Notes under the pieces: model-generated
The model's input: the letters and a program-made list of their open reading frames with translations, nothing else
What the model was told of the DNA's origin: nothing
Databases searched by the model: none
DNA from: Paraplanobispora takensis
GTDB lineage: Bacteria > Actinomycetota > Actinomycetes > Streptosporangiales > Streptosporangiaceae
Length of the DNA stretch: 64,000 nucleotides
Assembly: GCF_016863195.1 (NCBI RefSeq)
Contig: NZ_BOOK01000048.1
Span: 1 to 64,000, forward strand
Direction: 5' to 3'
In this document: positions 40,929 through 50,541 of the stretch, in pieces
Layout: each line of letters opens with the position of its first letter
How positions within the stretch are numbered: the stretch's first letter is position 1
Translations under genes and position numbers: made by a program

Positions 40929-41260
40929 TCGTCATCACCTCGCGGGAGACCGGCCGCGGCACCACGGAGATCGCGGTCCGGGGTGACCTCGACTCCGTCG
41001 CCGCGGGTGAACTGCGGCGCGTCCTGCTCGGAGCCGGTCCGGCCGCGGTCGAGCTCGACCTGTCCCAGGTGGAGTTCCTGGACTGCGCGGGCGCCAGGAC
41101 GCTGTTGTGGGCCGACGGGCACCTGCGGGCGATGAACGGCACGCTCACCGTCGTGCGTCCCTCACGGTTGGTGATGCGGATGCTGCGGCTGGTGGAGTTC
41201 GACCGGTATCTGTCGATCGAAAAGGTGGTCGGCGCGGGATCCCCGGCCCCGGGGGACTAA
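40925..41260 (+). CDS. STAS-domain anti-sigma factor antagonist
   Basis: 111 residues covering one STAS domain: EIAVRGDLDSVAAGELRRVLL, VELDLSQVEFLDCAGARTLLW, then a third strand. In SpoIIAA-type proteins the phosphorylated Ser lies in DSSG or DSAG; here the site reads D53-C54-A-G, so regulation by the usual kinase anti-sigma phosphorylation is doubtful. Coupled to the GAF-ANTAR gene. The stop codon region doubles as the -10 (TAACCT) of pyrD. Confidence 0.87.
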   Translation: MIVITSRETGRGTTEIAVRGDLDSVAAGELRRVLLGAGPAAVELDLSQVEFLDCAGARTLLWADGHLRAMNGTLTVVRPSRLVMRMLRLVEFDRYLSIEKVVGAGSPAPGD

Positions 41261-41271
41261 CCTGACCGGTG

Positions 41272-42339
<1,068 letters not shown>

Positions 42340-42343
42340 GTTA

Positions 42344-42358
42344 TACCCTGGGTGGGTA
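42344..42358. promoter_or_regulatory. CsoR-like copper operator
   Basis: TACCC-TGGGT-GGGTA, a perfect 5+5 inverted repeat with G/C tracts, 23 bp before the copZ start. It resembles known CsoR operators in actinobacteria. No csoR gene is in the window. Confidence 0.6.
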
Positions 42359-42380
42359 AGGTGCGGACACTGGAGGTGCC

Positions 42381-42584
42381 ATGAGTGTGACCACGTATAC
42401 CGTGACCGGCATGACCTGCGGCCACTGCGTGAGCTCGGTCAAGGAGGAGGTCGGCGAGGTCCCCGGTGTCACCGGGGTCGAGGTCGACCTGCAGTCGGGC
42501 CGCGTCGAGGTGAGCGGTGACTCCCCCGACGACGCGGCCATCCGCGCCGCCATCGCCGAAGCGGGCTACGAAGTCGCCGGCTGA
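42381..42584 (+). CDS. copZ: CopZ-like heavy-metal chaperone
   Basis: 67 residues, one HMA ferredoxin-like domain with the metal site GMTCGHC (C13, C16). GGAGG precedes ATG by 3-4 nt. CopZ proteins bind Cu(I) and hand it to an exporting ATPase or to CsoR. No CopA gene is adjacent, so the pump must be elsewhere. Confidence 0.93.
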   Translation: MSVTTYTVTGMTCGHCVSSVKEEVGEVPGVTGVEVDLQSGRVEVSGDSPDDAAIRAAIAEAGYEVAG

Positions 42585-42889
42585 CCCGGGACTCCCGCGC
42601 GCCGGGCGCGCCCGCTGCCGAATGGGCCGCCGGACGTAGGGCCGGGCCTGCGACCGGGCGGTTCGCCGGAGGTACGGCTGCGCTCCGGTTGTCGCCACCC
42701 GCCGACCGGGGCGCGCCCCGTCGCCCCACGCTCCTCGGGCGCGATGCCCCGCGCCGCCACGCCGTACGGCGAGCCACGCCAGGGGGTGGGCGGCGCCGTA
42801 CGGAGAACGGCGTCACGGGGTAGACGGCGTCGTACGGTGGGCGGCGCCTTCGGCCCCCGCCCGGACGGGCCGTGCCGAGGCCCGGATCG
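42585..42889. other. gap between copZ and nudix gene
   Basis: No gene supported. The stretch is very GC-rich and holds several CGTACGG-type palindromic boxes (near 42768, 42798 and 42829), a motif that recurs in other gaps of the window. Confidence 0.5.
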
Positions 42890-43408
42890 TCACTCAGGGA
42901 GGAGGGACGCGGATCCCGGGCGGGAGGCGCGGAACAGGGCGAAGGTCTCGGAGAACTGCGAGTGCAACGGGGCGGGCGGGGCGTCCGGGGCGAACCAGCC
43001 GAGCTCGTCGAACTTGTGCGGCTCGCCGATCGCGACCTCGCCGGGATCGACCCTGACCGCGAAGATCACGGCGACCCAGTGCGAGGTGACCGGGTCGCCG
43101 CGCAGGACGTTGCGCACGCCGATCGTCTCGATCTCCAGCGCCTCGGCGCAGTACTCCTCCCGCACTTCGCGGGCGACGGCCGTCTCGAAGGACTCGCCGT
43201 ACTCCAGCGCCCCGGCGCCGCAGTCCCAGACCCCCGGCTCGTCCCTGGCCCCGGCGCCGCGCCGGGCCAGCAGGATCCTGCCCCGCCCGTCGTGGCAGAC
43301 GAACACGCACGAGACCGAGGGCGCCTTCGGCCGTGAACCCGTGCCGCCGTCCGGGAGCGGGGCGGCGGCCGGAGGCCGGACGGCTTCGGAGGGGTGAGCG
43401 CTGTTCAT
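42890..43408 (-). CDS. Nudix hydrolase
   Basis: 172 residues. Nudix box at 66-88 (GALEYGESFETAVAREVREE): G66, E72, R80, E81, E84 and E85 are in place, but the late Gly of the consensus is Cys (C87). VSCVFVCHDGRGRILLARRG is the first strand. The N-terminal 28 residues are low complexity; a later start is possible. Family members cleave nucleoside diphosphates linked to other groups; the specific substrate is open. Confidence 0.87.
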   Translation of the reverse strand: MNSAHPSEAVRPPAAAPLPDGGTGSRPKAPSVSCVFVCHDGRGRILLARRGAGARDEPGVWDCGAGALEYGESFETAVAREVREEYCAEALEIETIGVRNVLRGDPVTSHWVAVIFAVRVDPGEVAIGEPHKFDELGWFAPDAPPAPLHSQFSETFALFRASRPGSASLLPE

Positions 43409-43528
43409 GCCTCGGGAGCGTACTCAGCCCCTCACCCGCTCGACCAGCCGTTTTCCACCGCGCCCCGCACCCGCGGATCCTGCACTCCGCGGCACCTCAC
43501 GCCGCAGACCCCGCACCCGCGGCACTCC

Positions 43529-43576
43529 GCGCCCGGAGCCGCGCCCGGAGCCGCGCCCGGAGCCGCGCCCGGAGCC
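43529..43576. repeat. four perfect 12-bp tandem repeats
   Basis: GCGCCCGGAGCC repeated four times without change, between the nudix and hexosaminidase genes. Probably simple slippage DNA. Confidence 0.9.
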
Positions 43577-43622
43577 GGGGCGCGGGCCGTACGTGGCGGT
43601 GAGGAGGCGGGAGGCCGGGACG

Positions 43623-45287
43623 TCAGATGCTGGGACGGGTGGAGTCGGCGGCGTGGGTCAGCTCCTCCACGTGCTTCATGCTCTCGACGACCTTGACGAC
43701 CCCCGCGCGGTGGCGGCGCCATCCGGTCCCGCCGCGCTGCCAGGGGTGCGGCCCGGACAGCGGGCGGTACTCGACGCCGAGCGCGTCCAGCCGCCGCAGG
43801 TGCCGTTCCAGCCGGGCGCCGAACGAGGCGTCGGCCGATCCCGCCCAGGCGACCTCCGCCAGCGCGCAGCCCCGGGGCCAGGCCCGGTAGTCGACGGCCC
43901 GGCCGTCGGGCAGGCGCTCGCTCCACAGCTGGAACTGGGCGCCCAGCACGTGCTGCGCCTCCTGCGCGCCCCAGGTCCCGGGCACCGGCTCGAACTCCGC
44001 CACGTCGGTCACCGTGATCGCGTCGCCGATGCCGATGGGCTCGTCGGGCGAGGACGCCTCCGCGTAGTCGAAGTAGAGGGGGAAGATCGGCGTCTGCACC
44101 ACGTCGTGTCCCGCCCGGGCGGCGCGCTCGGCGACGCCGAGCCCGCGCCACGGCATCACGATCGTGTCGGGGCGCAGCATGCCGCTGACGAACGCCTCGT
44201 CCCACACGACCGCCCGGCTGCCCCGCTCGGCCAGCACGTCGGCGAGGCGCCGCAGGAACCAGGCGTGCATCTCGGGCAGGCTCGACAGCCCCAGCTCCTC
44301 CTGGAAGGCGACGATCTCCGACGAGGCGGCCCAGTCGTCGAGCACGCATTCGTCCCCGCCGATGTGCACGTAAGGCGTCTCACCGAGGGCCTCCAGCAGC
44401 TCGCCGATCACCTCGGCCAGGAAGTCGACCGTCGGCGGGAGGGGGGAGAGGATCGCCGGGGAGATGCCCCAGCGCTCCAGGACGGGGAACGGCTCCGGCC
44501 GCCGCCCCCCGGTCGCCCGCGCGTCCAGCTCCGGGTAGGCGGCGAGGATGGCCGAGGCGTGCCCGGGCACGTCGATCTCCGGCACGATCGTCACGGCGCG
44601 CGCCCGGGCGTAGGCGGCGATCTCGGTGAGGTCGTCGAGCGTGTAGTAGCCGCCGTGGGGGACGCCGTCGAAGGCCGGTTCCTCGTGATAGTAGGTGGTG
44701 ATCGTCTGCGGCCGGTGCGAGGCCACCTCGTGCAGCCGGGGGCGGGTCCGGCTCTCGAAGCGCCACCCCTGGTCGTCCACCAGGTGCAGGTGGAGCCGGT
44801 TGAGCTTGTGCACGGCCATGAGGTCGATCATCCGCAGCACCTCCCGCTTGGGCAGGAAGTGCCGGGCGACGTCCAGGTGCACGCCCCGCCAGGGGAACCG
44901 CGGCGCGTCCTCCACCCGGACGAACGGCACGCTCCCGCCGGCCGGGACGTTGCGGAAAGCCGAGCCGGGCAGGAGCTGGCGCAGCGTCTGCCCGGCGTAG
45001 AACGCGCCGGACGGGCCGGCGGCCTCGATCCGCACGCCCCCGGCGGAGACCTCCAGCCGGTAGGCCTCCGGGCCCAGGGACGCGTCGTGTCCGACCACGA
45101 TCGTTTCCGGCCCCGGTCCTGACTCGGGTCCTGACTCGGACCCGGCGGGCCGCAGGTCCAACGCGGCCAGCGCCCGCCGTACCGCGTCCACCAGCTGGGC
45201 GGGACCGGAGATCGGGGTGCCGGGGGAGAGGTCGAGGGATCCGGAACCGGGCTCGGCGGACAGGGGACGGGGGAGCAGGTCGGTCAT
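43623..45287 (-). CDS. GH20 beta-N-acetylhexosaminidase
   Basis: 554 residues from ATG 45287. An N-terminal GH20b domain (about 1-130) precedes the catalytic barrel: FPWRGVHLDVARHFLPKREV, NRLHLHLVDDQGWR, EIDVPGHASA and the catalytic pair D312-E313 in HIGGDECVLDD. It removes terminal GlcNAc or GalNAc from chitin, peptidoglycan or glycan pieces. No signal peptide is seen, so it probably acts on imported fragments. A 25-bp palindrome lies 77 bp upstream of the start. Confidence 0.92.
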   Translation of the reverse strand: MTDLLPRPLSAEPGSGSLDLSPGTPISGPAQLVDAVRRALAALDLRPAGSESGPESGPGPETIVVGHDASLGPEAYRLEVSAGGVRIEAAGPSGAFYAGQTLRQLLPGSAFRNVPAGGSVPFVRVEDAPRFPWRGVHLDVARHFLPKREVLRMIDLMAVHKLNRLHLHLVDDQGWRFESRTRPRLHEVASHRPQTITTYYHEEPAFDGVPHGGYYTLDDLTEIAAYARARAVTIVPEIDVPGHASAILAAYPELDARATGGRRPEPFPVLERWGISPAILSPLPPTVDFLAEVIGELLEALGETPYVHIGGDECVLDDWAASSEIVAFQEELGLSSLPEMHAWFLRRLADVLAERGSRAVVWDEAFVSGMLRPDTIVMPWRGLGVAERAARAGHDVVQTPIFPLYFDYAEASSPDEPIGIGDAITVTDVAEFEPVPGTWGAQEAQHVLGAQFQLWSERLPDGRAVDYRAWPRGCALAEVAWAGSADASFGARLERHLRRLDALGVEYRPLSGPHPWQRGGTGWRRHRAGVVKVVESMKHVEELTHAADSTRPSI

Positions 45288-45363
45288 GGCCCGATCATCC
45301 CAAAGAGCCCGGGGAACGCCACGCGGGGAGCTCACATGTTGTGCATAGCGGCATGGGTACGGC

Positions 45364-45388
45364 CGGATATCCACAGGCTGTGGATATC
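45364..45388. promoter_or_regulatory. perfect 25-bp palindrome upstream of the hexosaminidase
   Basis: GGATATCCACAG-G-CTGTGGATATCC, twelve perfect pairs around a single base. Each arm contains TATCCACA, one base from a DnaA box, but the position in front of a sugar-hydrolase gene fits a dimeric repressor operator better. Confidence 0.65.
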
Positions 45389-45409
45389 CGATCGGAGATC
45401 GCCGCGGGT

Positions 45410-46357
45410 CTAGCGCAGATAGTCCTGCAGGCCGTCGACCAGCGCGAGCGCGACCTTCTGCCGGAACTCGGCGGACCGGAAGAGCCGCGCCTCGGCGGGG
45501 TTCTTCATGTTGCCGGTCTCGATGAAGACCTTCGGGACCGTGGAGAGGTTGAGCCCGCCCAGGTCGTCGCGGTAGTCGAGGGCCTGGCGGCCGATGTAGG
45601 TGGAGTACGGCCGGCCGGTGCCCTCGCGGAAGGCCTTGCGCACGGCGAGGCCGAGCTTCTCGGACTCGGCCACCATCCGGGCCGTCTGGCTCCTGATCCT
45701 CTTCGGCATGATCACGTGGAAGCCGCGGTTGCCCGTGGCCGAGCCGTCGGCGTGCACCGAGATCGCCGCGTCCGCCCCGGCGTCGTTGCCGATCGCCGAC
45801 CGCTCGGTGATGCACGGGCCGTACGGCGTCCGGGTGGTGCGGGTCAGCACGACCTTCGCCCCCCTGGCCCGCAGGAGCGCGGTCATCCGCTTGGACACGT
45901 CCCAGGTGAACGCGGCCTCGGAGTAGCCGCTCGCGGTGGCCGTGCCCGTGGTGTCGCAGGCCTTGCGCCGGGTCTCGACGTCGACCAGCCTGTTGATCTC
46001 GGCGGTGTGCCGGAAGTTGTTCTCGTTGTGCCCCGGGTCGATGACCACCACCTTGCCGGCCAGCGGCTGAGGTGAGGCGGTCCGCTCCCTGGTCGGCAGG
46101 GCGGAGGGAGTGGGTTGCGGGGCGGCGGTGTCCTCGGCCGTGCCGGTGGGTTCCGGGACCGGCGTGTCGTCCGGAGAGCCCGGCGAGGCCGTCTCCTCCG
46201 GAGATCCTCCGGAGGGCGTGGTCTGCGCCGGGCTCGCCGCGGGCCCGGTGGCCTGTACGGAGCCCGTGCCGGTGTCGTCCTGGGCGCCGCCGCAGGCGGT
46301 GACGCCCAGAGCACAGAGGGCAAGGGCCGCCGTGAGCGCTCTGCCAGTCACGTTCAT
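45410..46357 (-). CDS. lipoprotein N-acetylmuramoyl-L-alanine amidase
   Basis: 315 residues. Signal peptide with lipobox LGVTAC (Cys near 22), then a Ser/Thr/Pro linker (about 25-100) that crosses the wall, and an Amidase_3 domain: KVVVIDPGHNENN, DAAISVHADGS and VFIETGNMKN supply zinc ligands and the catalytic Glu. It should cut the bond between muramic acid and the stem peptide. Convergent neighbours are absent; it runs toward the hexosaminidase, both acting on cell-wall sugars. Confidence 0.92.
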   Translation of the reverse strand: MNVTGRALTAALALCALGVTACGGAQDDTGTGSVQATGPAASPAQTTPSGGSPEETASPGSPDDTPVPEPTGTAEDTAAPQPTPSALPTRERTASPQPLAGKVVVIDPGHNENNFRHTAEINRLVDVETRRKACDTTGTATASGYSEAAFTWDVSKRMTALLRARGAKVVLTRTTRTPYGPCITERSAIGNDAGADAAISVHADGSATGNRGFHVIMPKRIRSQTARMVAESEKLGLAVRKAFREGTGRPYSTYIGRQALDYRDDLGGLNLSTVPKVFIETGNMKNPAEARLFRSAEFRQKVALALVDGLQDYLR

Positions 46358-46420
46358 CCCCCCGTAGGAACCGTCAGCCCACCAATGTACGTGGCCCGAC
46401 GCCGTGACCGCGGCCCGGTG

Positions 46421-46669
46421 TCACCAGACGTGTTCCTCGATTTCCTGTCTCTGCAGGAACGCGGCCAGCTCCCGCGCGTCCTCGGCGTCCACGCCGAGGA
46501 CCACGCGCGGGCGTCCCCATGGATGGTCGATGGAATGGGCCACGTAGCTGGCCACGGAGTCGGCTCCGGCATCCCCGTGCCTGCCCCGGGCGGCGCGCCA
46601 CTGCGCCCACGCCCGCTCCAGCTCGGAGGCGGCGCGCTGAGCGCATGACACCAGTTCTGGATCACGCAT
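46421..46669 (-). CDS. small hypothetical protein
   Basis: 82 residues from ATG 46669 (MRDPELVSCAQRAASELERA), with AAGGGGG about 6-8 nt upstream; the longer frame to 46717 lacks a ribosome site. Helical N-terminus and a basic/acidic C-terminus. It reads like a small actinobacterial helper of unknown function. Confidence 0.7.
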   Translation of the reverse strand: MRDPELVSCAQRAASELERAWAQWRAARGRHGDAGADSVASYVAHSIDHPWGRPRVVLGVDAEDARELAAFLQRQEIEEHVW

Positions 46670-46780
46670 GATTACCCCCTTATCAGGACCTGAGTGAACA
46701 CCAGACGCGCGTGTCACCCACGGGGGTTTGCCCAGCCTTGGTGCCCGCCTGGAGGCGCTGTAACGCTCCAGGCGGGCCGT

Positions 46781-47866
46781 TTACGATCCGATGGGGCCGG
46801 TGCTGCGCCGTACGATCAGCTGCGGGGTGACCTGGCGCATCCGCGAGGCCTTGCCGGGATCGCCGATCCGGTCGCTGAGCAGCGCCGCGGCCGAGCGGCC
46901 CATCGCCCTGCGCGGCTGGTCCACCGTGGTCAGCGAGATCGGCGGGACGCCCGACAGCTGGGAGTTGTCGTAGCCCACCACCGACAGGTCCTCGGGCACC
47001 CGCAGTCCGAGCTCGGCCGCGGCGGCCAGCACGCCCGTGGCCACGCGGTCGTTGACGGCGAAGACGGCCGTGGGCCGGGGGTCGCGGGACAGCAGGCTCC
47101 GCGCGGCCCGCGCGCCGCCCTCCTCGGTGGCCTCGGCCTGCTCGACCGTGATGTACGGCGCCAGCGCGTGCCTGCGCATCGCCACCAGGTAGCCCTCGCA
47201 GCGGAACCGGCCGGAGGAGGAGCAGGAGCCCTCGATGTGGGCGATCCTGCGGTGGCCGAGCTCCACGAGGTGGTCGACGGCCAGGCGGGAGCCGAGCTCG
47301 TCGTCGTCCACGACGATGTCCACGCCGCCCAGGTCGATGTCGCGCTCGCCGACCACGACGGTGGGGGTGTACGCGGTGGCCTCGATGAGCGTCTCACTGG
47401 TGGGCGGGATGCCGAGCAGGACGAGCCCGTCCACCCGCAGCTCCAGGAAGGCCTCGACGGCCTCGTCCTCGAATGCGGGGTCCCACTGGCTGTTGCCGAT
47501 GAGCAGCCGGAGCCCCTCGCCGTGCAGGCTCTCCTGCAGGCCGTCCAGGAACTCGGCGTAGAAGGGGTTGTGCAGGTTGGCGACGAGCGCGCCGACCAGG
47601 TGGGTGCGGCCCTCGACGAGGCTGCGCGCGACCGCGTTGGGCCGGTAGCCGAGGTCCCTGGCTGCCTGCAGCACGGCCTGCCTGCGGTGCTCGCTGACGT
47701 GCGGTGATCCGCGCAGTACCAGCGAGACCAGCGATTTGGAGACGCCGGCCCGTTCGGCGACGTTGCGGATGGTGGGCCGCGGGCGCGGTCCGGAACCGTC
47801 TGGCGGGACGGTGACGGCGAGCGCGCGGGCTCTGGTGACGGCGGTGTTGACCGGCGGTCCTGACAT
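46781..47866 (-). CDS. LacI-family regulator
   Basis: 361 residues from ATG 47866 with GGGAGAGG upstream. HTH TIRNVAERAGVSKSLVSLVLRG, hinge GYRPNAVARSLVEGRTHLVG, then the periplasmic-binding-like sensor domain (VDGLVLLGIPP, VVVDDDELGSRLAVDHLVELGHRRIAHIEG). An N-terminal extension of about 35 residues precedes the HTH. It probably responds to a sugar; possible targets nearby are the hexosaminidase palindrome, but this is inference. Confidence 0.92.
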   Translation of the reverse strand: MSGPPVNTAVTRARALAVTVPPDGSGPRPRPTIRNVAERAGVSKSLVSLVLRGSPHVSEHRRQAVLQAARDLGYRPNAVARSLVEGRTHLVGALVANLHNPFYAEFLDGLQESLHGEGLRLLIGNSQWDPAFEDEAVEAFLELRVDGLVLLGIPPTSETLIEATAYTPTVVVGERDIDLGGVDIVVDDDELGSRLAVDHLVELGHRRIAHIEGSCSSSGRFRCEGYLVAMRRHALAPYITVEQAEATEEGGARAARSLLSRDPRPTAVFAVNDRVATGVLAAAAELGLRVPEDLSVVGYDNSQLSGVPPISLTTVDQPRRAMGRSAAALLSDRIGDPGKASRMRQVTPQLIVRRSTGPIGS

Positions 47867-48023
47867 GGCCTCTCCCCCGGAATGGTGGGTGGGCACCTGT
47901 GCGGGTGTCTGGATGCCCTCTCACTCAAAACGATCGAGTTCCGGATCGGGTACGGCTTTGGCGCGATCTACCTTCGATCTTGACCATGCGGCTGCCGGGC
48001 ACCGGCTCGGATAGTCTGCGGAT

Positions 48024-48713
48024 GTGAGTTCGACATCCGGAGCGGCCAAGCAGGACAAGCCGGTGGCGGGCGGCGCACGCCCGGCACGGCGCAGGCTCAG
48101 CGTGGACCGGCGCCGTGAGGAGCTCATGGCGGCGGCTCTGGAGCTGTTCAGCAAGCACGACGCCGAAGACGTCTCCATCGACGACGTCGCCTCGGCGGCG
48201 GGGGCCTCGCGGGCCCTGGTCTATCACTACTTCGGCGGCAAGCAGGAGCTCTACGTCGCGGCGCTCAGGAGCGCCGCGACCCAGCTGGAGACCCGGCTGC
48301 GCCCCCAGGGCAACGGCCGCCCGCTGGACGAGCTGGCCTCCGGGCTGGAGCGTTATTTCGATTTCGTCGAGGAGCACGCGGCGGGGTTCGCCGCGCTGCT
48401 CAAGGGCGGCCCGGCCAACCGCAGCGGTGAGATCGGGGAGATCGTCGACAGTGTCCGGCACCGTCTGTTCAATCTGATCACCAAGCAGATGCGGGTCGAG
48501 GAGCCCGGTCCCGCTCTGCGCATGACGCTGCGCTCGTGGATCGCCTCCGTCGAGACGGCCGGTCTCGACTGGCTGGAGCACCGGGACATCGAGCGGGCGG
48601 TGCTGGAGCGCATGCTGGTCGATCACATGGTGGCGCTGCTCGGGGTGGCCGCGAACCACGACCCGCAGGTCGAAAGGCTCGTCGAGGAACTCGTCCGCGA
48701 CCAGTTGCTCTGA
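48024..48713 (+). CDS. TetR-family regulator
   Basis: 229 residues, GTG 48024 placed 6 nt after TAGTCT (48012-48017), so leaderless. HTH at about 30-75: RRREELMAAALELFSKHDAEDVSIDDVASAAGASRALVYHYFGGKQEL. C-terminal domain of the TetR_C type (RSWIASVETAGLDWLEHRDI). Divergent from the LacI gene, with 157 bp between. Targets unknown. Confidence 0.9.
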   Translation: MSSTSGAAKQDKPVAGGARPARRRLSVDRRREELMAAALELFSKHDAEDVSIDDVASAAGASRALVYHYFGGKQELYVAALRSAATQLETRLRPQGNGRPLDELASGLERYFDFVEEHAAGFAALLKGGPANRSGEIGEIVDSVRHRLFNLITKQMRVEEPGPALRMTLRSWIASVETAGLDWLEHRDIERAVLERMLVDHMVALLGVAANHDPQVERLVEELVRDQLL

Positions 48714-48787
48714 GTTGCCCTGGGGCGTTGCCCTGGGGCGTTCTTCGGGTCTTCTCCGGAGACGTCGCCGGACGCTCCGGCGACTGC

Positions 48788-48812
48788 GGGCGCCGCGACG
48801 GATGCGGCGCCC
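48788..48812. terminator. bidirectional terminator-like hairpin
   Basis: GGGCGCCGC-GACGGAT-GCGGCGCCC, perfect 9-bp stem between the convergent tetR and bldC genes. Confidence 0.6.
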
Positions 48813-48945
48813 CGGCGGATGCGGCGATTCACGTGGGGCGGCGCCGGGCGGGCGACGCCGCTCTCCACATAAGCCGACCTACGCGCCCACACGCTCTGTG
48901 AGCGCGCGCGTGGTGCCCCCGGATCGTGTCTCCGACGAGCCCGTC

Positions 48946-49149
48946 CTATTCGGAGCGCTGCTGCGGAATCCCCGCGAGCAGGGCGCGGACCTCGGTCTCC
49001 CTGTAGCGACGGTGCCCACCCAGCGTGCGGATGGACGTCAACTTGCCGGCCTTCGCCCACCGGGTGACGGTCTTGGGGTCGACGCGGAACATGGTTGCGA
49101 CCTCCGCCGGGGTGAGCAGCGGCTCGGCCTCAGGTGTACGAGCTGACAT
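48946..49149 (-). CDS. bldC: developmental regulator BldC
   Basis: 67 residues, nearly identical to Streptomyces BldC: LLTPAEVATMFRVDPKTVTR and KLTSIRTLGGHRRYRETEVR, a MerR-like winged helix without an effector domain. BldC binds cooperatively along direct repeats and holds back entry into sporulation. GGAGGAGAGG lies about 10 nt before ATG. The gene order to its right (conserved protein, valine dehydrogenase, DUF3073, purM, purF) is the one known in Streptomyces. Confidence 0.97.
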   Translation of the reverse strand: MSARTPEAEPLLTPAEVATMFRVDPKTVTRWAKAGKLTSIRTLGGHRRYRETEVRALLAGIPQQRSE

Positions 49150-49467
49150 TTGTGCGGCCTCTCCTCCGTGTGGACCGGCGACAGCGATCCTGCGATTTGA
49201 CGCTTGTCACGGATGTCCTCTATGGCCCCTTGCGTGCGGCTATTCGGACCATATGTGGCATCACCCGATGTGACCATACAGCTACGTAGGGCGATTGGCG
49301 AGTCTTTGGGGGACTCATCTCTCTTGTGTACGCGCTGTAGTCACGCTCGGTGATTCTAGCGACACGTTTCGTGGTATCGCAGTGAAAACGGCAAACTACT
49401 CAGTTCGCAGATGCGTCCCCGGACGTTGACAGCCCCACTTATGCAGGTCAGAGGGGTGATATGCGAC
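49150..49467. other. bldC upstream region
   Basis: 318 bp without a gene, noticeably richer in A/T than the surroundings, containing the bldC leader and promoter. I could not pick out BldD or other operator sites by eye. GAGTC-TTTGGGG-GACTC (49290-49306) is a small inverted repeat. Confidence 0.5.
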
Positions 49468-50325
49468 TCAGTTTGCTGATTCGAGAAGTTGTATTGACCT
49501 CCAGCGGAGAGTCACCCGCTGATACATGGCGAACGCTAGCTCTTCCTGGCCCGTCTCCAGACCTGTCAGCGCCGCGGCCAGCTCCGCCACGGAGTGGTCG
49601 GCCTGGAGCTTCTCGTCGTCCATGAGGTGGACGATGCCGCCGTAGTCGAGCTCGACCAGGGAGTGGGGGTGGAACTCCTCCAGCCAGCGGGCGACGTCCT
49701 CGACCTCGCTGGTGACGCCGGCCTCTCCCACCTGACGGCGGATGATCTGCAGCGCCCGGGCGGTGCGGCGCCGGGCGTGGGCCATGGAGGTGACGTAGAT
49801 GAGGTTGCGGGAGGCGGCCCGGCTCCCGGCCGGCGGCTCGCCGTCCAGGACCAGCCAGCGCTCGTTGTCGTCGAAGGGGACGAACCAGGATGTCGGAACG
49901 TGCCAGGTCGAGGTCCTGATGTGGGTGCGCAGCGCGGCCGAGCCGCTGCGCCGCTTGAACCGGTCGAAGTCGTCGGCGGTCTGCTCGGCGATGGTGATCG
50001 GCACGAACCGCTCCATCAGCCGCAGGGGGGTCGCGCCCCGGAAGCGTGAGAACGCCATCCAGGACCGGAGCCTGCTCTGCCAGGGGCAGACGTACAGGAC
50101 GTCCTCCACGCGCCTGAGATAGGCGTTGGGACTCTCGTGCGGGGGCGCCGGGATCGGCGGTCTCCCGATGAGGCGTGCCACCGCCTCCCCGTGTTCTGCG
50201 TGGAGTGCGCTCGCCCGGCGCGGCCGGTCGCGCGCTCCGGCATAGGTCTCCCATGAGACGCGTTCCGAGGGGCTGAAGGCACTCAGAGGTTCGTAGACGC
50301 GGAGGTACGCGGCATAGGGCAGCAC
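49468..50325 (-). CDS. conserved hypothetical protein of the bldC locus
   Basis: 285 residues from GTG 50325 ([17 protein letters not shown]); a much longer open frame upstream only mirrors the dehydrogenase gene. The protein is basic and helical, with [24 protein letters not shown] near the start and a terminal [13 protein letters not shown]. It corresponds in place and character to the conserved unknown gene between bldC and vdh in Streptomyces. Function unknown. Confidence 0.82.
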   Translation of the reverse strand: MLPYAAYLRVYEPLSAFSPSERVSWETYAGARDRPRRASALHAEHGEAVARLIGRPPIPAPPHESPNAYLRRVEDVLYVCPWQSRLRSWMAFSRFRGATPLRLMERFVPITIAEQTADDFDRFKRRSGSAALRTHIRTSTWHVPTSWFVPFDDNERWLVLDGEPPAGSRAASRNLIYVTSMAHARRRTARALQIIRRQVGEAGVTSEVEDVARWLEEFHPHSLVELDYGGIVHLMDDEKLQADHSVAELAAALTGLETGQEELAFAMYQRVTLRWRSIQLLESAN

Positions 50326-50541
50326 GCTCGCATCGTGCCACGAAGAGCCCGTCGCTGTCCGGTACCGTCGCCGTCGCCGTCGGCCGCCGCCCGGCCGGGC
50401 AACGGGCCGGACGGTCCCCGGCGTGTCGCGTCCCGGCAGGTCGGCGGGACTTTCTCTCCTCTCCCGGGAGGAGTTGTGGTTACCCTGAGAGTGATCTCCG
50501 CCGCGACGGTGCGGCGGACCGGACGACCAGGAGTCACCACA

